A DNA stretch of 64,000 nucleotides from assembly GCF_900476105.1 (NCBI RefSeq), contig NZ_LS991951.1:1-64000 (forward strand), in the 5' to 3' direction. Both the position numbers and the translations under genes were made by a program. The DNA comes from Mycoplasmopsis edwardii (lineage in GTDB: Bacteria > Bacillota_I > Bacilli_A > Mycoplasmatales > Metamycoplasmataceae). A model generated the notes under the pieces. That model was not told the DNA's origin. It did not search any database and was given only the letters and a program-made list of their open reading frames with translations. Position 1 is the stretch's first letter; each line of letters opens with the position of its first letter. Positions 9,705 through 20,298 of the stretch are shown piece by piece.

Positions 9705-10095
9705 TTTCTTTAGTTATTTATTCATCTCATCATAAAATAAATTTCTTCTTGAGTATAATGTCAAGACTTTTACCCTTAGGAATGAAATACTTTATTAATC
9801 TATACATTTTTTTGATTGATCTTTTTTTGTTATGAACTATATGGGAGATATTTGTTCAGCCTTTTTTTAGGGATTATTTTGTGCAATAAAACATTTTTCT
9901 TACATTATTGAAAGTTAAAGATTTAATGTTTAAACCAGACTTCTTAATAATATTATTTAAAGCTTGATAAATATATTTATAACCTCTTTTAGTTATTGTG
10001 GCATATGACTTTCTGGTTTGTCTTTCCAACAAGTTACTAAATACTTTTTACCATCAATTTTATCCATTATAATATCGAGTTGTAATGACTTATTT
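9705..10095 (-). pseudogene. Decayed IS30-family transposase
   Basis: On the minus strand, translated pieces in shifting frames line up with the end of mycoplasma IS30-type transposases. They read in order LDIIMDKIDGKKYLVT, then LLERQTRKSYATITKRGYK, then YLPYSS, then MYRLIKYFIPKGKSLDIIL. At least two frameshifts and in-frame UAA codons separate them. The 5' third is missing. No clear terminal inverted repeats or target duplication were found. The rest of the 9465-10184 gap shows only A+T-rich sequence. Confidence 0.75.
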
Positions 10096-10184
10096 AAGAT
10101 CTATTGTTAATATAATTTGGTTTTTTAACTATTTCTATAGCATTATTCAATGTTATTTATTTACTTTTTTGGTCGTTTCCTAAT

Positions 10185-10240
10185 TATTAATCATAAAAGT
10201 CATATGCACTTTAACTTGCATATGACTTTTATGATTAATA
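10185..10240. repeat. Large perfect hairpin, 24-bp arms
   Basis: Arms 10185-10208 and 10217-10240 are perfectly complementary around an 8-nt loop (CTTTAACT). The outer part is TATTAATCATAAAAGTC and the inner end is ATGCA. It lies 63 nt after the stop of the minus-strand lipoprotein. There is no proper T-run, so it is not a classic terminator. Related hairpins are at 11768-11822 and 38027-38078. Confidence 0.8.
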
Positions 10241-10303
10241 TTTTATATTTGGTTAAGTCAATTATTGAATTCTTGAAATTTTTTATTTCGAAAATAATTT
10301 GTA

Positions 10304-10615
10304 TTATTTACTCAATCTGTTTTCTAATTCTTTAATTGCAGAATCTAAAAATTCTATATATTCTTTAGTTGATTGTGACTCTTTTTTAGCTGTTTCTAAA
10401 ACCTTTTTAGCTTCTTTTCTAGCAGTTTCAATAATTAAATCTTTTTGTTCTCCTTCTTGCCCTAATTGAGATGCAATTTTCTTCGCTGAATCAATATTTA
10501 AATTGATAAATTTCTCTTCTTTTTGTTCTACAGTTTCTTTAGAGCAGGAAACAACAAAAGCAGGTATAGCTCCAAAAACTGGTGCTATTAATAATGTTTT
10601 TATAAATTTTTTCAT
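10304..10615 (-). CDS. Small putative lipoprotein
   Basis: 103 residues. It has a lipoprotein signal, MKKFIKTLLIAPVFGAIPAF then VVSC, so the acylated Cys is about residue 24. The rest is a highly charged helix rich in Lys and Glu, probably coiled coil. The start is chosen at 10615 because AGAGG sits 9 nt upstream on the minus strand; an earlier ATG would spoil the signal peptide. A TATAAT-like box lies near 10705-10715, and an 18-nt A/T homopolymer lies further upstream. Function unknown; likely surface exposed. Confidence 0.8.
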   Translation of the reverse strand: MKKFIKTLLIAPVFGAIPAFVVSCSKETVEQKEEKFINLNIDSAKKIASQLGQEGEQKDLIIETARKEAKKVLETAKKESQSTKEYIEFLDSAIKELENRLSK

Positions 10616-10756
10616 ATTTAACCTCTCATTTTTTGATTTATTATTAAGGATATTTTTATTTCTTAAAAATATAAACTTTAAAAACTCCAAATTAAAACAA
10701 ATTCTTTAATTATATCTTTAAAAAATTTTTATGATATACCCCAAAATTATTTTAAT

Positions 10757-10774
10757 AAAAAAAAAAAAAAAAAA
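10757..10774. repeat. 18-nt homopolymer (A on +, T on -)
   Basis: An uninterrupted run of 18 A on the plus strand. It lies about 140 bp upstream of the minus-strand lipoprotein start and directly downstream of a large hairpin that ends the neighbouring minus-strand gene. Tracts of this length are prone to slippage. Confidence 0.85.
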
Positions 10775-10784
10775 GAAGCATTTT

Positions 10785-10832
10785 AGACTGGGAAAAATCA
10801 CTCGGAAGTGTCCGAATGATTTTTCCCAGTCT
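10785..10832 (-). terminator. Strong hairpin with 22-bp stem, probable terminator
   Basis: Arms 10785-10806 and 10811-10832 pair with a single mismatch around the loop AGTG; the outer end reads AGACTGGGAAAAATCA. On the minus strand it lies 90 nt after the stop of the membrane protein gene. It is followed after 10 nt by the 18-T tract, as in an oversized intrinsic terminator. Confidence 0.75.
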
Positions 10833-10921
10833 ACTAATGGATTATTTTTTGATTTGTAAAGTCTTTGATCTAATTTATTTTTTATAAGAAAAAATTAGAA
10901 TAATTTACACAATTTATCTTA

Positions 10922-11452
10922 TTATTCATATTTTGTATCTTTGCATTTTTTGTCAAAAATTAAGTTACCAAAAAATATCGACATATTAACAAGTGTTAGA
11001 ATAGAAATTGGCATTATTAGCAATATATATAAATAATCCTTATTAAAATAATTAGCCATAGAAATAACAAAGTTAGCAACACCAAAAGCGAATAGTATTA
11101 ATAAAATAATAAATAAAAAAATCTTTTTATTCCTTGAAAATTCTTTGGTATCTGCTTTTATTTTTTTTAATCTGAAAATCGGAAATAGCGAAGTTAAAAA
11201 ACTATTTTTTTTAGCTATAAGTAAATAGAAAAAACTAAAAAGTATTATAAAAACATTAATTAAAACATTTGCTGCATGATGCAAAGAAAAATCCGCTAAC
11301 ATTGGTCTATAATACCCATACGGCTTATCTTGAACAACGCTCTCAAATAATCCAGCTTCATACATTGGGAAAAATGTTATTATGAAAAATATTAAAAGAA
11401 TAAATGACATTAAATAAGTAATGTAAAAAATTTTATTGTAATCTTTTTTCAT
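10922..11452 (-). CDS. Putative membrane protein, four helices
   Basis: 176 residues with hydrophobic helices at roughly 9-28, 62-82, 110-130 and 142-163. A conserved-looking loop YGYYRPMLADFSLHHA lies between helices 1 and 2. No family recognised. A ribosome site GGAG lies upstream on the minus strand near 11459-11462. It stands alone between two hairpins. Confidence 0.75.
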   Translation of the reverse strand: MKKDYNKIFYITYLMSFILLIFFIITFFPMYEAGLFESVVQDKPYGYYRPMLADFSLHHAANVLINVFIILFSFFYLLIAKKNSFLTSLFPIFRLKKIKADTKEFSRNKKIFLFIILLILFAFGVANFVISMANYFNKDYLYILLIMPISILTLVNMSIFFGNLIFDKKCKDTKYE

Positions 11453-11528
11453 CTTTACTCCTGTCTTGATTTTTTAAAATAATTATATTTTTATCAAGAA
11501 AATAAATTAAGAATATAAATTAAATAAT

Positions 11529-11640
11529 TTAATTATTTTCTATCATTTTAGTTATTTCTTTACCAGTGTATTCTTGATTATTTTCATTTTTATTAGCACT
11601 AATAGCGCTTATTACTGATATTTAAGGAAATAAGTCCATC
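11529..11640 (-). pseudogene. Short coding-like remnant
   Basis: On the minus strand an open stretch ends at UAA 11529-11531 and reads ISVISAISANKNENNQEYTG then KEITKMIENN. There is no start with a ribosome site and nothing upstream in frame. It may be the tail of a lost exported protein. The rest of the 11453-11910 gap holds a degraded hairpin and the promoter region of the next gene. Confidence 0.25.
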
Positions 11641-11767
11641 ATAAATAAGTATTTCAATTTCATAAAAACGTCTAAATAGATTTTAATCAAATTGACTAAG
11701 ATAGACATAATAATTATATAACTTTGTAAATAGTGATTTAATAATTATTTTAAAAATATGAAATTAT

Positions 11768-11822
11768 TAATTCGGAAAGCCATATACAAGTTAAACATGC
11801 ATATGACTTTTCTAATTAATAG
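11768..11822. repeat. Degenerate relative of the 10185 hairpin
   Basis: TATTAATT...CATAT is mirrored by ATATGACTTTTCTAATTAATA with about five mismatches around a 15-nt loop. The outer TATTAAT and inner CATATG elements match the perfect hairpin at 10185-10240. Confidence 0.5.
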
Positions 11823-11910
11823 GTAAATTAATCATCCTTATAGTTAGTTTTCTTATACAAATAATGTAAAATTAAATGATTCAAAAATGTCAAGAAAATA
11901 GGAGGTAAAA

Positions 11911-13158
11911 ATGGTAGATACCTTAAGTTATTCGCAAAACACTGGAAATAAATTTAAATATACTTTAGCCTTAATCATCTCAATTATGGGTACTGAGGCT
12001 TTAAAAATCGCTTCAGCAGTTTATATTTTTAAGTTAACCGACAGTTTTTGACTTCAATCAATCTTTTTCTTAATTCTACAATTACCTTCTATTTTTATTT
12101 TTCTATCAGGAAGCAAAATCCTCAACAGATTCACAAACAAACAAATAATATTTTTTGCAGATATATCTAGTTTAACTGTTGTATTAATAGTTTTAACAAT
12201 CTTTTTGTCAATAGATGCTACCAAATATGCAAACTTTTTCTCCTGGGTATTAATTATTTCAGGTTCGTTATATAGTTTATTTAATGCTGTTCGGTTTTTA
12301 GCTGTTAAGAATATAATCTTCTATCTTTCTAATAATTCAAACGATATGAAAAAATATAATTTACTTAATAATATAGGTATTTTATTTGCTTCATTTATGT
12401 CGCCTATTTTAGGATTTGTATTATTCAAAAACCTGCCATTTTGATCAATTTTGGTACTTAATATTATCACTTATTTAGTTTCTACAAGTTTATACATGCT
12501 TTTAAAAACTAAAGTAAACCACATCGAATTTGTGCGTCAAAAAGATAATGATATTCATGTGCATGATCATAAAACTTTAAAATGAACTTTCGCTATTTCT
12601 TTTGGGCTATTAATTTCACTTTTAATTTATCCAAGGCAATCAGGTGTTAACCAGTTTTTCAAATTTATTAATTACGATTATAAGGAATGAACTTTTATAT
12701 TTACTATTGTAATATTTGGGTTAGGTTTAGTTGGTGGTCTTTGTTCATTTTTAACTAATAGGCTTAACAACAAACGAAAATCAACAATGTTCAATATTGT
12801 AATTTTAATTATTGGTTCTCTCAATTTCATTTGAATGGTTTTCTTAAGCTCTAATAATGCTAAATTAATTTTAATTTCGTATTTAGTGCTTAATGCGTTG
12901 ATTCAATACTTCCATTCACTAATTTTATCAATTGGAAATAACTATATTTTTATGATATTTGATAAAAAGGAATTCACCAAACAAAATGCATTTATTTTAT
13001 TTATTAGAATTATTTTTTATAGTACATTAATTATTTTATTAACAGTTTTATACCTATATGTAAGCTATGAAGCTATGTTTATAACTTTTTCAGTAATTTT
13101 ATTTATTACATGCTTTATAATCTTTTACTCAAAACATAAAATTGAAATTAAAAATTAA
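11911..13158 (+). CDS. MFS-type permease
   Basis: 415 residues, almost entirely hydrophobic, with about 12 predicted membrane helices in two halves joined by a hydrophilic loop (HIEFVRQKDNDIHVHDHK) near residue 210. This is the layout of major facilitator transporters of the drug or macrolide efflux type. Five UGA codons are Trp. The ribosome site GGAGGT lies 5 nt before the ATG and is among the strongest in the window. The substrate cannot be told from sequence. A bidirectional terminator follows. Confidence 0.8.
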
Positions 13159-13164
13159 AAAAGA

Positions 13165-13202
13165 ATATTTTAAAAGTCGCCTAAGGTGACTTTTAAAATT
13201 AA
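13165..13202. terminator. Bidirectional terminator between permease and lipoprotein
   Basis: TTTTAAAAGTCGCC and GGTGACTTTTAAAA pair around TAA. It serves the converging genes on both sides. Confidence 0.8.
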
Positions 13203-13207
13203 ATTAT

Positions 13208-14017
13208 TTAGTGAACAAAGAAAGAAATTGCATTCTTCATAGCTCTATAAATTAACACTTTTTGTTGATCAGTTAACTTAGATTCATCAAAATTAAACGA
13301 CATCATAATCATGTTCATGATTTTTCTTTTAGCTTCTTCAACATCTTCTTCAGTCATGTCCGGATATTTATTTCTCAATGATTCTGCAAGGATTTGTAAG
13401 AATTCATTTTTAGCAGTTTCTACATCTGTATCTGTGTTTTTATTTTCTAATTGTTCATTAATTGTTCTAATTGCAATATCAATTGATCTTTCATAATCTT
13501 CATCAGTTGTTGAATGATATTTAGATCTTTCATTCATAATTTTTGCAATAACATCTTTTTGTATTTTGTAAATAGTTTCTTCAGATACATCTTTGTTTTC
13601 TTTTCTATATGTATCAAATAATAAATCAAATCATTTTCTTTCTTTTAGATTTAATGAGTTAAAGTTTTTGTAGAACTGAATTTTATCTTCTAAATCTTTA
13701 ATTTTGTTTTCAATTGAAAGATTGTACTCATTAATGTCTTTGTTATTTTCTCTTAAGTCATTGATCATTTGAAGGGCTTCTCTTAACGATTGATTATCGG
13801 AAGCATTTTGATCTTTTTCTTTATTTAACTCAGCAACTAAATTAATAATCTTGCTTTCATTTTGATCAAATTCAATAGGTGTAATGATGTCTTCATGGTC
13901 ATCTTCAGGTTTTTCTTGTTTTACTTCTTCATGTTTAGTGTTTAAGCATGAAATAGCTATCATTGGAGAAACTAATGTCAAACCAGAAACTATAATTAAT
14001 TTTAAGAATTTTTTCAT
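13208..14017 (-). CDS. Putative lipoprotein with coiled coil
   Basis: 269 residues. The signal peptide MKKFLKLIIVSGLTLVSPMI leads to a lipobox ending AISC at residue 24. Residues 50-120 are a Glu/Lys/Asn-rich coiled coil, and a helical C-terminal part contains acidic repeats. The UGA at 13631-13633 is Trp (KERKWFD), so two apparent reading frames are one gene. The ribosome site GAGGTAAAAATG matches other lipoproteins here. Probably a surface antigen; function unknown. Confidence 0.85.
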
Positions 14018-14086
14018 TTTTACCTCTAACCTTATTTTTTATATTATATACTAAATTGATTTCTACAGTCTTTAGGGTATGAAAAA

Positions 14087-14108
14087 ATATCCATATTGGA
14101 TATCTCTA
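14087..14108 (-). terminator. Terminator after the HTH gene
   Basis: On the minus strand ATATCC and GGATAT flank a short loop and are followed by six T. Confidence 0.65.
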
Positions 14109-14312
14109 TTGATTATGTTTATTTTTGTGAACTAAATCTTCATATGAAATTATATATTCATTATCTTTTAGTAATCTTCTATATCTTGTAACTGTTCTTG
14201 TTGAAATTTTAAATTTCTTAGCAATAGCTTCGTTACTCATTTCAGGATTACTCATCACAAACATTAAAAGCTTATGCTTTCTCTTTTCATATTTTGTCAT
14301 TGCTTTTTGCAT
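14106..14312 (-). CDS. Small helix-turn-helix protein
   Basis: 68 residues with a clear HTH: SNEAIAKKFKISTRTVTRYRRLL at about residues 26-48, flanked by basic tails. It begins 2 nt after the ROK kinase stop and is surely co-transcribed with it. A downstream ATG (MTKYEKRK) is an alternative start. It may be a DNA-binding regulator linked to sugar metabolism, but this is inference from position. Confidence 0.75.
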   Translation of the reverse strand: MQKAMTKYEKRKHKLLMFVMSNPEMSNEAIAKKFKISTRTVTRYRRLLKDNEYIISYEDLVHKNKHNQ

Positions 14313-14314
14313 TT

Positions 14315-15214
14315 TTACTCATTTCTTAATTTGACTAGGTAATAAAGACCTATAAGAGCAGAGTCATCACCAAGTTCGTCAAAATATAAATTAATACCAT
14401 TAAAGTGATTTGGATCACTTATTTTTTTAGCTTCTTCAAATGCATCTTTAACTAATTGTTTTTGAGCAAGGGCAACGCTACCACCCACAAAAAAATTGTG
14501 AGGTGCAATAATACCGGCGTTAATTGCAAACATATTTGTTAAAGTATCTTTAGCTTCTTGAACAATTTCTAAGGCTTTTTTATTTCCTTTTGAAGCAAGT
14601 TCAAAAACCTCTTGTGCTGAATTTGCTAAATTGTAGTGTTTTGCTTTTGTTTGAATTCCACTACCTGAACAATGCAACTCTAATGCATTTTTATTTTTAA
14701 GTCTTGACGCACCTTCGAAATCATATTTAGAAACAGGAATCTGTGCAATTTCTTGAGCATAATAGTTATTTCCGTGAAAAATTTGATTGTTGATGATTAA
14801 ACCAGAACCAAATCCTGTGCTTATTGTGTAGAATTGACTAACTTCATGAGATGGTCGATTAAAATAAAGATGGTTAGCTAAAGCCATGGCATTAGCATCA
14901 TTTTCAAAAACAATATCTTTTAATTTGGTACCTTTAAGTAAAAAGGTTTTAACATCGAAATTCTCTCATGAACCACCTAAATTAGGGCTCTTAAGCACAA
15001 TTCCGTTCTTATAGTCGCTTGGCCCTGGAATACATAAAGCTAAGTATTCAATATTGTTTTCAATAATTTTTTCTTTTATTCAACTACAAGTAGTTTCTGC
15101 TGATTCGAAGTTAGTTGATGTTTTTTCTTTTGCTATTATTTTCCCATTTTGATCAAATAAGGCAAATCTAACATTTGTACCACCAACATCTACTGCTGCA
15201 TATTTACTAATCAT
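14315..15214 (-). CDS. ROK-family sugar kinase
   Basis: 299 residues. The N-terminal phosphate motif is VDVGGTNVRFALFD and the catalytic Asp is in ENDANAMALA. The GFGSGLIINNQIFHG segment fits the ROK fold. It would phosphorylate free glucose or a related hexose released by the glucan locus next door. The usual zinc motif CxCGxxGCxE is not intact: the equivalent region reads LHCSGSGIQT. Two or more UGA codons are Trp. It is divergent from the GH13 gene at 15363 and shares its regulatory region. Exact substrate (glucose or N-acetylmannosamine) uncertain. Confidence 0.87.
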
Positions 15215-15300
15215 AATATCTTCTCTCATAACCATAAAATTTTACTTTTTTATTTTTAAATAATGTGTAAATAATGAAATATGATGCATAGTCAAGTTTT

Positions 15301-15312
15301 TTGACTTATCAA
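15301..15312. promoter_or_regulatory. Candidate glucan operator 1
   Basis: TTGACTTATCAA, reverse complement TTGATAAGTCAA, fits TTGAYWRRTCAA. It sits between the divergent ROK kinase and GH13 lipoprotein genes, 38 nt before the GH13 -10 box. Confidence 0.5.
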
Positions 15313-15350
15313 GAATCATACAATTCTGCTTAAATTTATTTCATTTATCT

Positions 15351-15356
15351 TATAAT
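15351..15356 (+). promoter_or_regulatory. -10 box of the GH13 lipoprotein gene
   Basis: A perfect TATAAT only 6 nt before the GTG start at 15363, giving a leaderless message. Confidence 0.65.
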
Positions 15357-15362
15357 AGAAAC

Positions 15363-17270
15363 GTGAAAAAGTTTATAAAGTTATTATTAGCTAGTCCTAT
15401 TGCTGCTTTACCAATTGTATCAGCAGTTTCATGTTCTAGCGAAAAACCATTTAATAAGGAAGAAGAATTAAGTAAATTACAAAAGAAAGAACTTAAAAAT
15501 TGAAGCGACAAAAAGTTTGTAAAAATAATTAGAGAGAAAAACTTAACAAATTTAACATACCAAGATGATTTAGAAAATGTAAAAAGCATTGCGCCATTCA
15601 ATAAAGAAGCAAAACGGTCAAATGTAATGTATCAGCTTACAGTTTACTCATTTGCTGATGGTAATAATGATGGAATCGGTGACTTTATCGGATTAAAGAA
15701 TAATTTAGATTATTTTGTTAATTTAGGTATTGATACATTATATTTATCACCTTTTCACCCGGCTTCATCATACCATGGTTATGATGTAATTGACTATACA
15801 GATGTTGCTCCTGAGCTTGGTGGAATGGAAGCTTTTGATGCGTTTTTAATTGAGGCTCACAAAAAAGGAATTAGAGTTGTAATGGATATTGTTATTAACC
15901 ACACTTCATACGAACACCCATGATTCCAAAAAGCACTGCAAGGGGATCCTAAATACATGAATTATTACTACATGTATGAAAATAGAGGACAAAACTTCAA
16001 TAAGGAAGGAAGAGATGATATTAGAAGAATTTTTAGAATCACTAATGATACTGAAAATTCACTTAATAACCCCACTGACACAAACAAAAGATGAGCTGCA
16101 GAATTTTGATCAGGAATGCCTGACCTTAATTTAACTAACCCAGAAGTCATTCAAGAAATTGAAAACATGCATAGATTCTGAGCCAAAAAAGGTGTTGATG
16201 GATTTAGATATGATGCCTTCTATCACATTTTTGATTCAGGCAATCCTATCAAAGGTAATCGCAATAAAGGTAACGAACGCGATTTATTCGCAAGATTCAG
16301 AAAAGGGATGAATGAAGAATTCAAAAATGCTGAAGCGCAAGGCATTTCAAGATCATCACAAGATGCATTTATGTTTGGTGAATGATGAGGTAGTTCATCA
16401 GATGGTTATGCAAGAAATAATTGATTCTCAAAAGATGGACGTGATGTTGCATTAAGTAGTTTAATTGATGGTTCAAAATGAAAAGAAAATACTTTTGTAT
16501 ATATTTCAAACCATGAAGAATTAGAATTAATTAAAAATCTTACAGATAAAAATGGTAGAAAAAGAGAATGAATTCCATTTTTAGACAACCATGATATTGA
16601 CAGATGAATTAATGTTTATAGAGCAAGTAAAAATGATAATGATATTAATGAAAATCCACACAAATTGTCTGACTCAGAAAGAGCAGCTTATGAATATGCA
16701 TTGGTGTCATTATTATCTAGAGGTGGACTCCCAACTTTATATAATGGTAATGAGATCTTAATGCAAGGTGCTCCTAAAACAAAAGATGTTAATGTTAGAG
16801 AAGCATTCTGATGAAGAGATTCAAGTAAAAACGTTTACTTTAGAGAAGAAAAAGGACCAGATGATATAATTACAACAAAAGCTTCAACTGGTGAAGGAAC
16901 AGTTGAAAGTATTGTTGCAAACCCTAATTCATCTTATAACATGCTTTCAAAAATTATTTCTTTAAGAAAAGAGTTTGAAAGTATGAGAGAAATGGATTTA
17001 AGATTCGTTGTAAATACAGAAGAAATTGTTGAATATGAAGGTATTAGAAATAACTTCTTTGATGCTGAAATGACAGTTAGAAAAAATGATGACGGAACTT
17101 ATTTATTAATTCTTTATTCACAGAGAGATAATAAAAATCAAACTTTAAAATTAAAAGAAGGTTTCAAAGTTTCTAAAAAATTATTTGAAAAGAATTTAAA
17201 AGTTGAAAACAACAAGATTATAGGAAACGGAACAGGAAAAATCGGAGCATACTTAATTACAAAGGGATAA
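15363..17270 (+). CDS. Surface GH13 alpha-amylase lipoprotein
   Basis: 635 residues with a GTG start, chosen because it gives a perfect lipoprotein signal ending VSAVSC at about residue 24. The catalytic GH13 domain follows. Region I is DIVINHTS, region II GFRYDAFYH (nucleophile Asp), region III MFGEWWG (acid Glu) and region IV FLDNHDIDR. An acidic loop FADGNNDGIGDF resembles a calcium site. The enzyme should hydrolyse starch, glycogen or maltodextrin outside the cell, feeding the ABC importer encoded next. Many UGA codons are Trp. It is closely related to the non-secreted GH13 at 26941, so the pair looks like a duplication. Confidence 0.92.
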
Positions 17271-17281
17271 GTTTAGGTTGC

Positions 17282-17293
17282 TTGACTAGTCAA
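17282..17293. promoter_or_regulatory. Candidate glucan operator 2
   Basis: TTGACTAGTCAA is a perfect 12-bp palindrome. It lies just after the GH13 stop and about 70 nt before the -10 box of the importer operon. Confidence 0.5.
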
Positions 17294-17320
17294 ATCATAA
17301 AGATAAGTTCAATGGTGCAC

Positions 17321-17350
17321 AAAAGGCCTCTTAAAGAGGTCTTTTATTTA
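17321..17350 (+). terminator. Terminator after the GH13 lipoprotein gene
   Basis: AAAAGGCCTCTT and AAGAGGTCTTTT pair with one G-T wobble; a T-rich stretch follows. Confidence 0.75.
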
Positions 17351-17376
17351 ATTTTGGTAAAATATAATTAAGAAAT

Positions 17377-17826
17377 ATGAAACACAAAACTAATTTTAGA
17401 AAAATTCCTTTTAAAACTAAATTAAGGTATGTTTTTTTAGGGAAATACCCATTGGAAAGAAGGTATAAACCTAAAATATTAGAATATTTATTTATGATAT
17501 TTTCGAATATTATATTAATGGTTTTAAGTATTTTAGTTATTTTCCTGATAAAAAGCATAATTAGACAAAGTACTGAGGAAAATTTTTGGGGAAACATTTC
17601 CACTGAATTAAACAAATATGAGTGAAGAGTTTTAATATCAGTGGCAGTAATTTGCTACTTAGTTAATTTGGTTTTATCAATTCATGTTTTATACATATTA
17701 AATAAAACCGAATTTAATAAAAGGTTTGGTGTAGCTGGAGTTATTTTCTCTATTTTAGGGATGTCTCCATTAGCAATCATTTTTCTTATTATAGGATATC
17801 AAAAAAACGAACTAGCGTTCGAATAG
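17377..17826 (+). CDS. Unknown membrane protein, first gene of the importer operon
   Basis: 149 residues with three hydrophobic helices, at about 40-61, 84-106 and 119-143, after a basic N-terminus. TATAAT at 17363-17368 ends 8 nt before the ATG, so this is probably the operon start with a leaderless message. One UGA is Trp (NKYEWRV). The binding-protein gene follows 17 nt later. No family recognised; see also the membrane proteins at 20299 and 26052. Confidence 0.75.
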
Positions 17827-17843
17827 ATAAAAAGGATAAAAAT

Positions 17844-20294
17844 ATGAAAAAAAGTAAATTTATTTTACCAGCAGCAGGAATTTTAGGTGCAGCATCTATG
17901 GCTGCAGTAGTTTCATGTGGTACACAAAAATCATCATCATATGACAGTACAGAAATTGTTATTGCAGTTGATGGGGTTCAAAAAGAATTTTATGCAAAGG
18001 TTATGGAACTTTACAACAAAACAGATTCTGCTAAAAAATACAGAATTAGAACATTTGAAAAAGACGTTTTTGGTGCTTTAGATATTACTACACAAGGTAT
18101 TAACAGTAGTGCAGTAGCAGACATTTTCTACATGCCAGCTGACCGTGTAACAGATTTCACACAAGCTAACAGATTATCATACATTGAAGACTTATTACCA
18201 AACATCTTTGAAGAAATTGCTACAAAAGTTGGTGCAACAGAAGAAGAAAAATCAGCTATGAGACAATTTGGTACAATTACAGGTCGTACAAGAGATAAAG
18301 GTGACGGAGTTACTGAAACTAAAAAAGAATTAATGGCTATTAGACATAATACAGAAGGTATTATTATGGCTTCTAGATTACCAGAAAGCGATGCAAGAGC
18401 AGTTCTTTCAGACGCGGACACAGATACATTAATTGAATTAGTTAAAACAGGTAGAGCTTTATTCAGATTCCAAGATTTCTGATTTGGAAATGGACTTTTA
18501 GCAGGGGCATTTGAAAAAATTAAAGAAGAAAATAAAGCCGATGCTACATTACAAAAAACAAACTTAATGCAAAAAATCTTATACACAGATGGAAAAACAA
18601 GTAAAGTTACATCAGGATTTATTGAAGGAAATGAATACAACGAGCACTTCAAAAAAGCTCTCAAAGTTATGTCAAGCATCTTCTTCCCAATTTACGAAGC
18701 TGCTTACCTAAAAAGTGAATCAGATTTTGCTAATACAGTTTGAGGACAAAAAGGTATTTCACAAGGGGACTTAAAAGAAACATTAAACAACAACGTTGGT
18801 AACGCACAAGCTAGAATTTTCTCATTAATGAAAGCTGGAAAAGTTGACTTCACAGTTATTGGATCATGAGATACACAAAATGCTGAAAAATCAGCTACAG
18901 CACAATCATTCTTTAACGTTGTTAAAACAGATGAAGACAATGAATACTTACAAGGTCCAGGGGCATGAGCTTACGGAATTAACGCAAGAAACAATGCTTC
19001 ATCAAATGAAAGAAAACAAGCTTTAAGAGATGTACTAAACGCAATTTTCGAAGTTGCATCATACAACGAGTACTTCAAAAAAGATTCAAAAATTCCATTC
19101 ACAGCAAAAACACAAGCTGATTTAGTTAATATTGTTAAACAAGCAAACAGTAAAGAAACAACAGAAGTTGAAGAATTTGCAAAATCATTAGGATATGCAT
19201 CATACGATGAATTAAAATCAACATCAGTTTCAAATATTTCTAAACTTGCAGATTTAGCAAAAAGACAACCATGAGGAAACAGTTGATCAACTGAAACTAA
19301 TAAAACTAGCCCAATGGCTGAAGAGAACCAAATAACAGCAGAATCATTAGGAAATGATCTTCAAAGACCAGAAATTTTAAGTGAAGGTGAATTCAATAAA
19401 TTAAAAGGAAAATTAGGAAACATTTTACCATTAAGAAATACATTTTCAGTTCTTTTAGGACTTTCAAACATTGATCAATTAAATGGTAAAGCAAATAGTA
19501 ATGATGCAGATTCACAAGTATGATTAGTTGGTAACCAAATTCTTAAACCTGAGGCACTTGAAGCTGACGAATTAAAAGAAGCAAAACACGGGGATGTTTC
19601 ATTACACATTAGAAAATTAGAAAAATTCCTTTTTGGTGCAGACGGTGATGACGGTAATTCAAAAGAAGAGTTAATCACACAACTTACAACATTATTTGAA
19701 ATGGATGCACAAAACGGTAACACAGCAAAATTTGATGAATTCAAAAATGCAGTTATCGCAAAAGCAAAAGACTTTGTTTCTAAGTATGCATCAAGCACAT
19801 CAAAACCATCAGATGAAAATATTGCACAAGCAGTGACATTATACTTAAATACATATGCTAACCCAGCTAGAGTTAGATCTGTAGTTGCTGAGGTATTTGC
19901 AAATGGAACATTCAACAAAAAAGATGGTTCAGCAAGTGAAGTTAAAATTAGTGATGTTGAAGCAAAAATTTCATCATACGAGAAAAAATTAACATTCAAC
20001 AAATTATTAAATGTATTCTCATCAAGAGATGAAATTAAAAATAATGGACTTGGAGTTCTTAAAGCTCAAAAATACCGTCCAGATAACTCAAACCCACAAT
20101 TTGGTGGAATTTGAACAAATATGAATGATAATACATTCGGAAATGCTGAGTTATACAATGAAATGGCAAATCAACAAGTTGACACACTTGAAAAATTCAC
20201 AGATAAAATTATGGATATTTTAAATAAAAAATTAAGTGAACAATCAGGTAAGTTAAACGCAACTAATGCAACTACATATGTAGAATTTGAATAG
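17844..20294 (+). CDS. Maltodextrin-type ABC transporter substrate-binding lipoprotein
   Basis: 816 residues. The signal peptide ends at the lipobox AAVVSC (Cys about residue 25). It opens with STEIVIAVDGVQKEFYAKVM, typical of a family-1 sugar-binding protein, and has the later segment GPGAWAYGINARN. It is followed by the permease and ATPase genes, so it is the receptor of this importer. It is roughly twice the size of usual MalE proteins; the extra part is acidic and helical. Because mycoplasmas lack a periplasm, it must be tethered to the membrane by lipid. Substrate inferred from neighbouring glucan enzymes. Confidence 0.85.
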
Positions 20295-20298
20295 TTTT

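Noticed and set aside
10150-10335. Plus-strand 61-codon open frame
   Set aside because: It runs through the large perfect hairpin and overlaps the lipoprotein end; no ribosome site.
10757-10774. Homopolymer as a certain phase-variation switch
   Set aside because: It is not between a -35 and -10 box and may only be the T-run of a terminator; kept as a low-score finding instead.
18128-18679. Minus-strand open frame of 183 codons
   Set aside because: Antisense shadow of the sugar-binding lipoprotein gene, with low-complexity Ser/Phe-rich sequence and no ribosome site.
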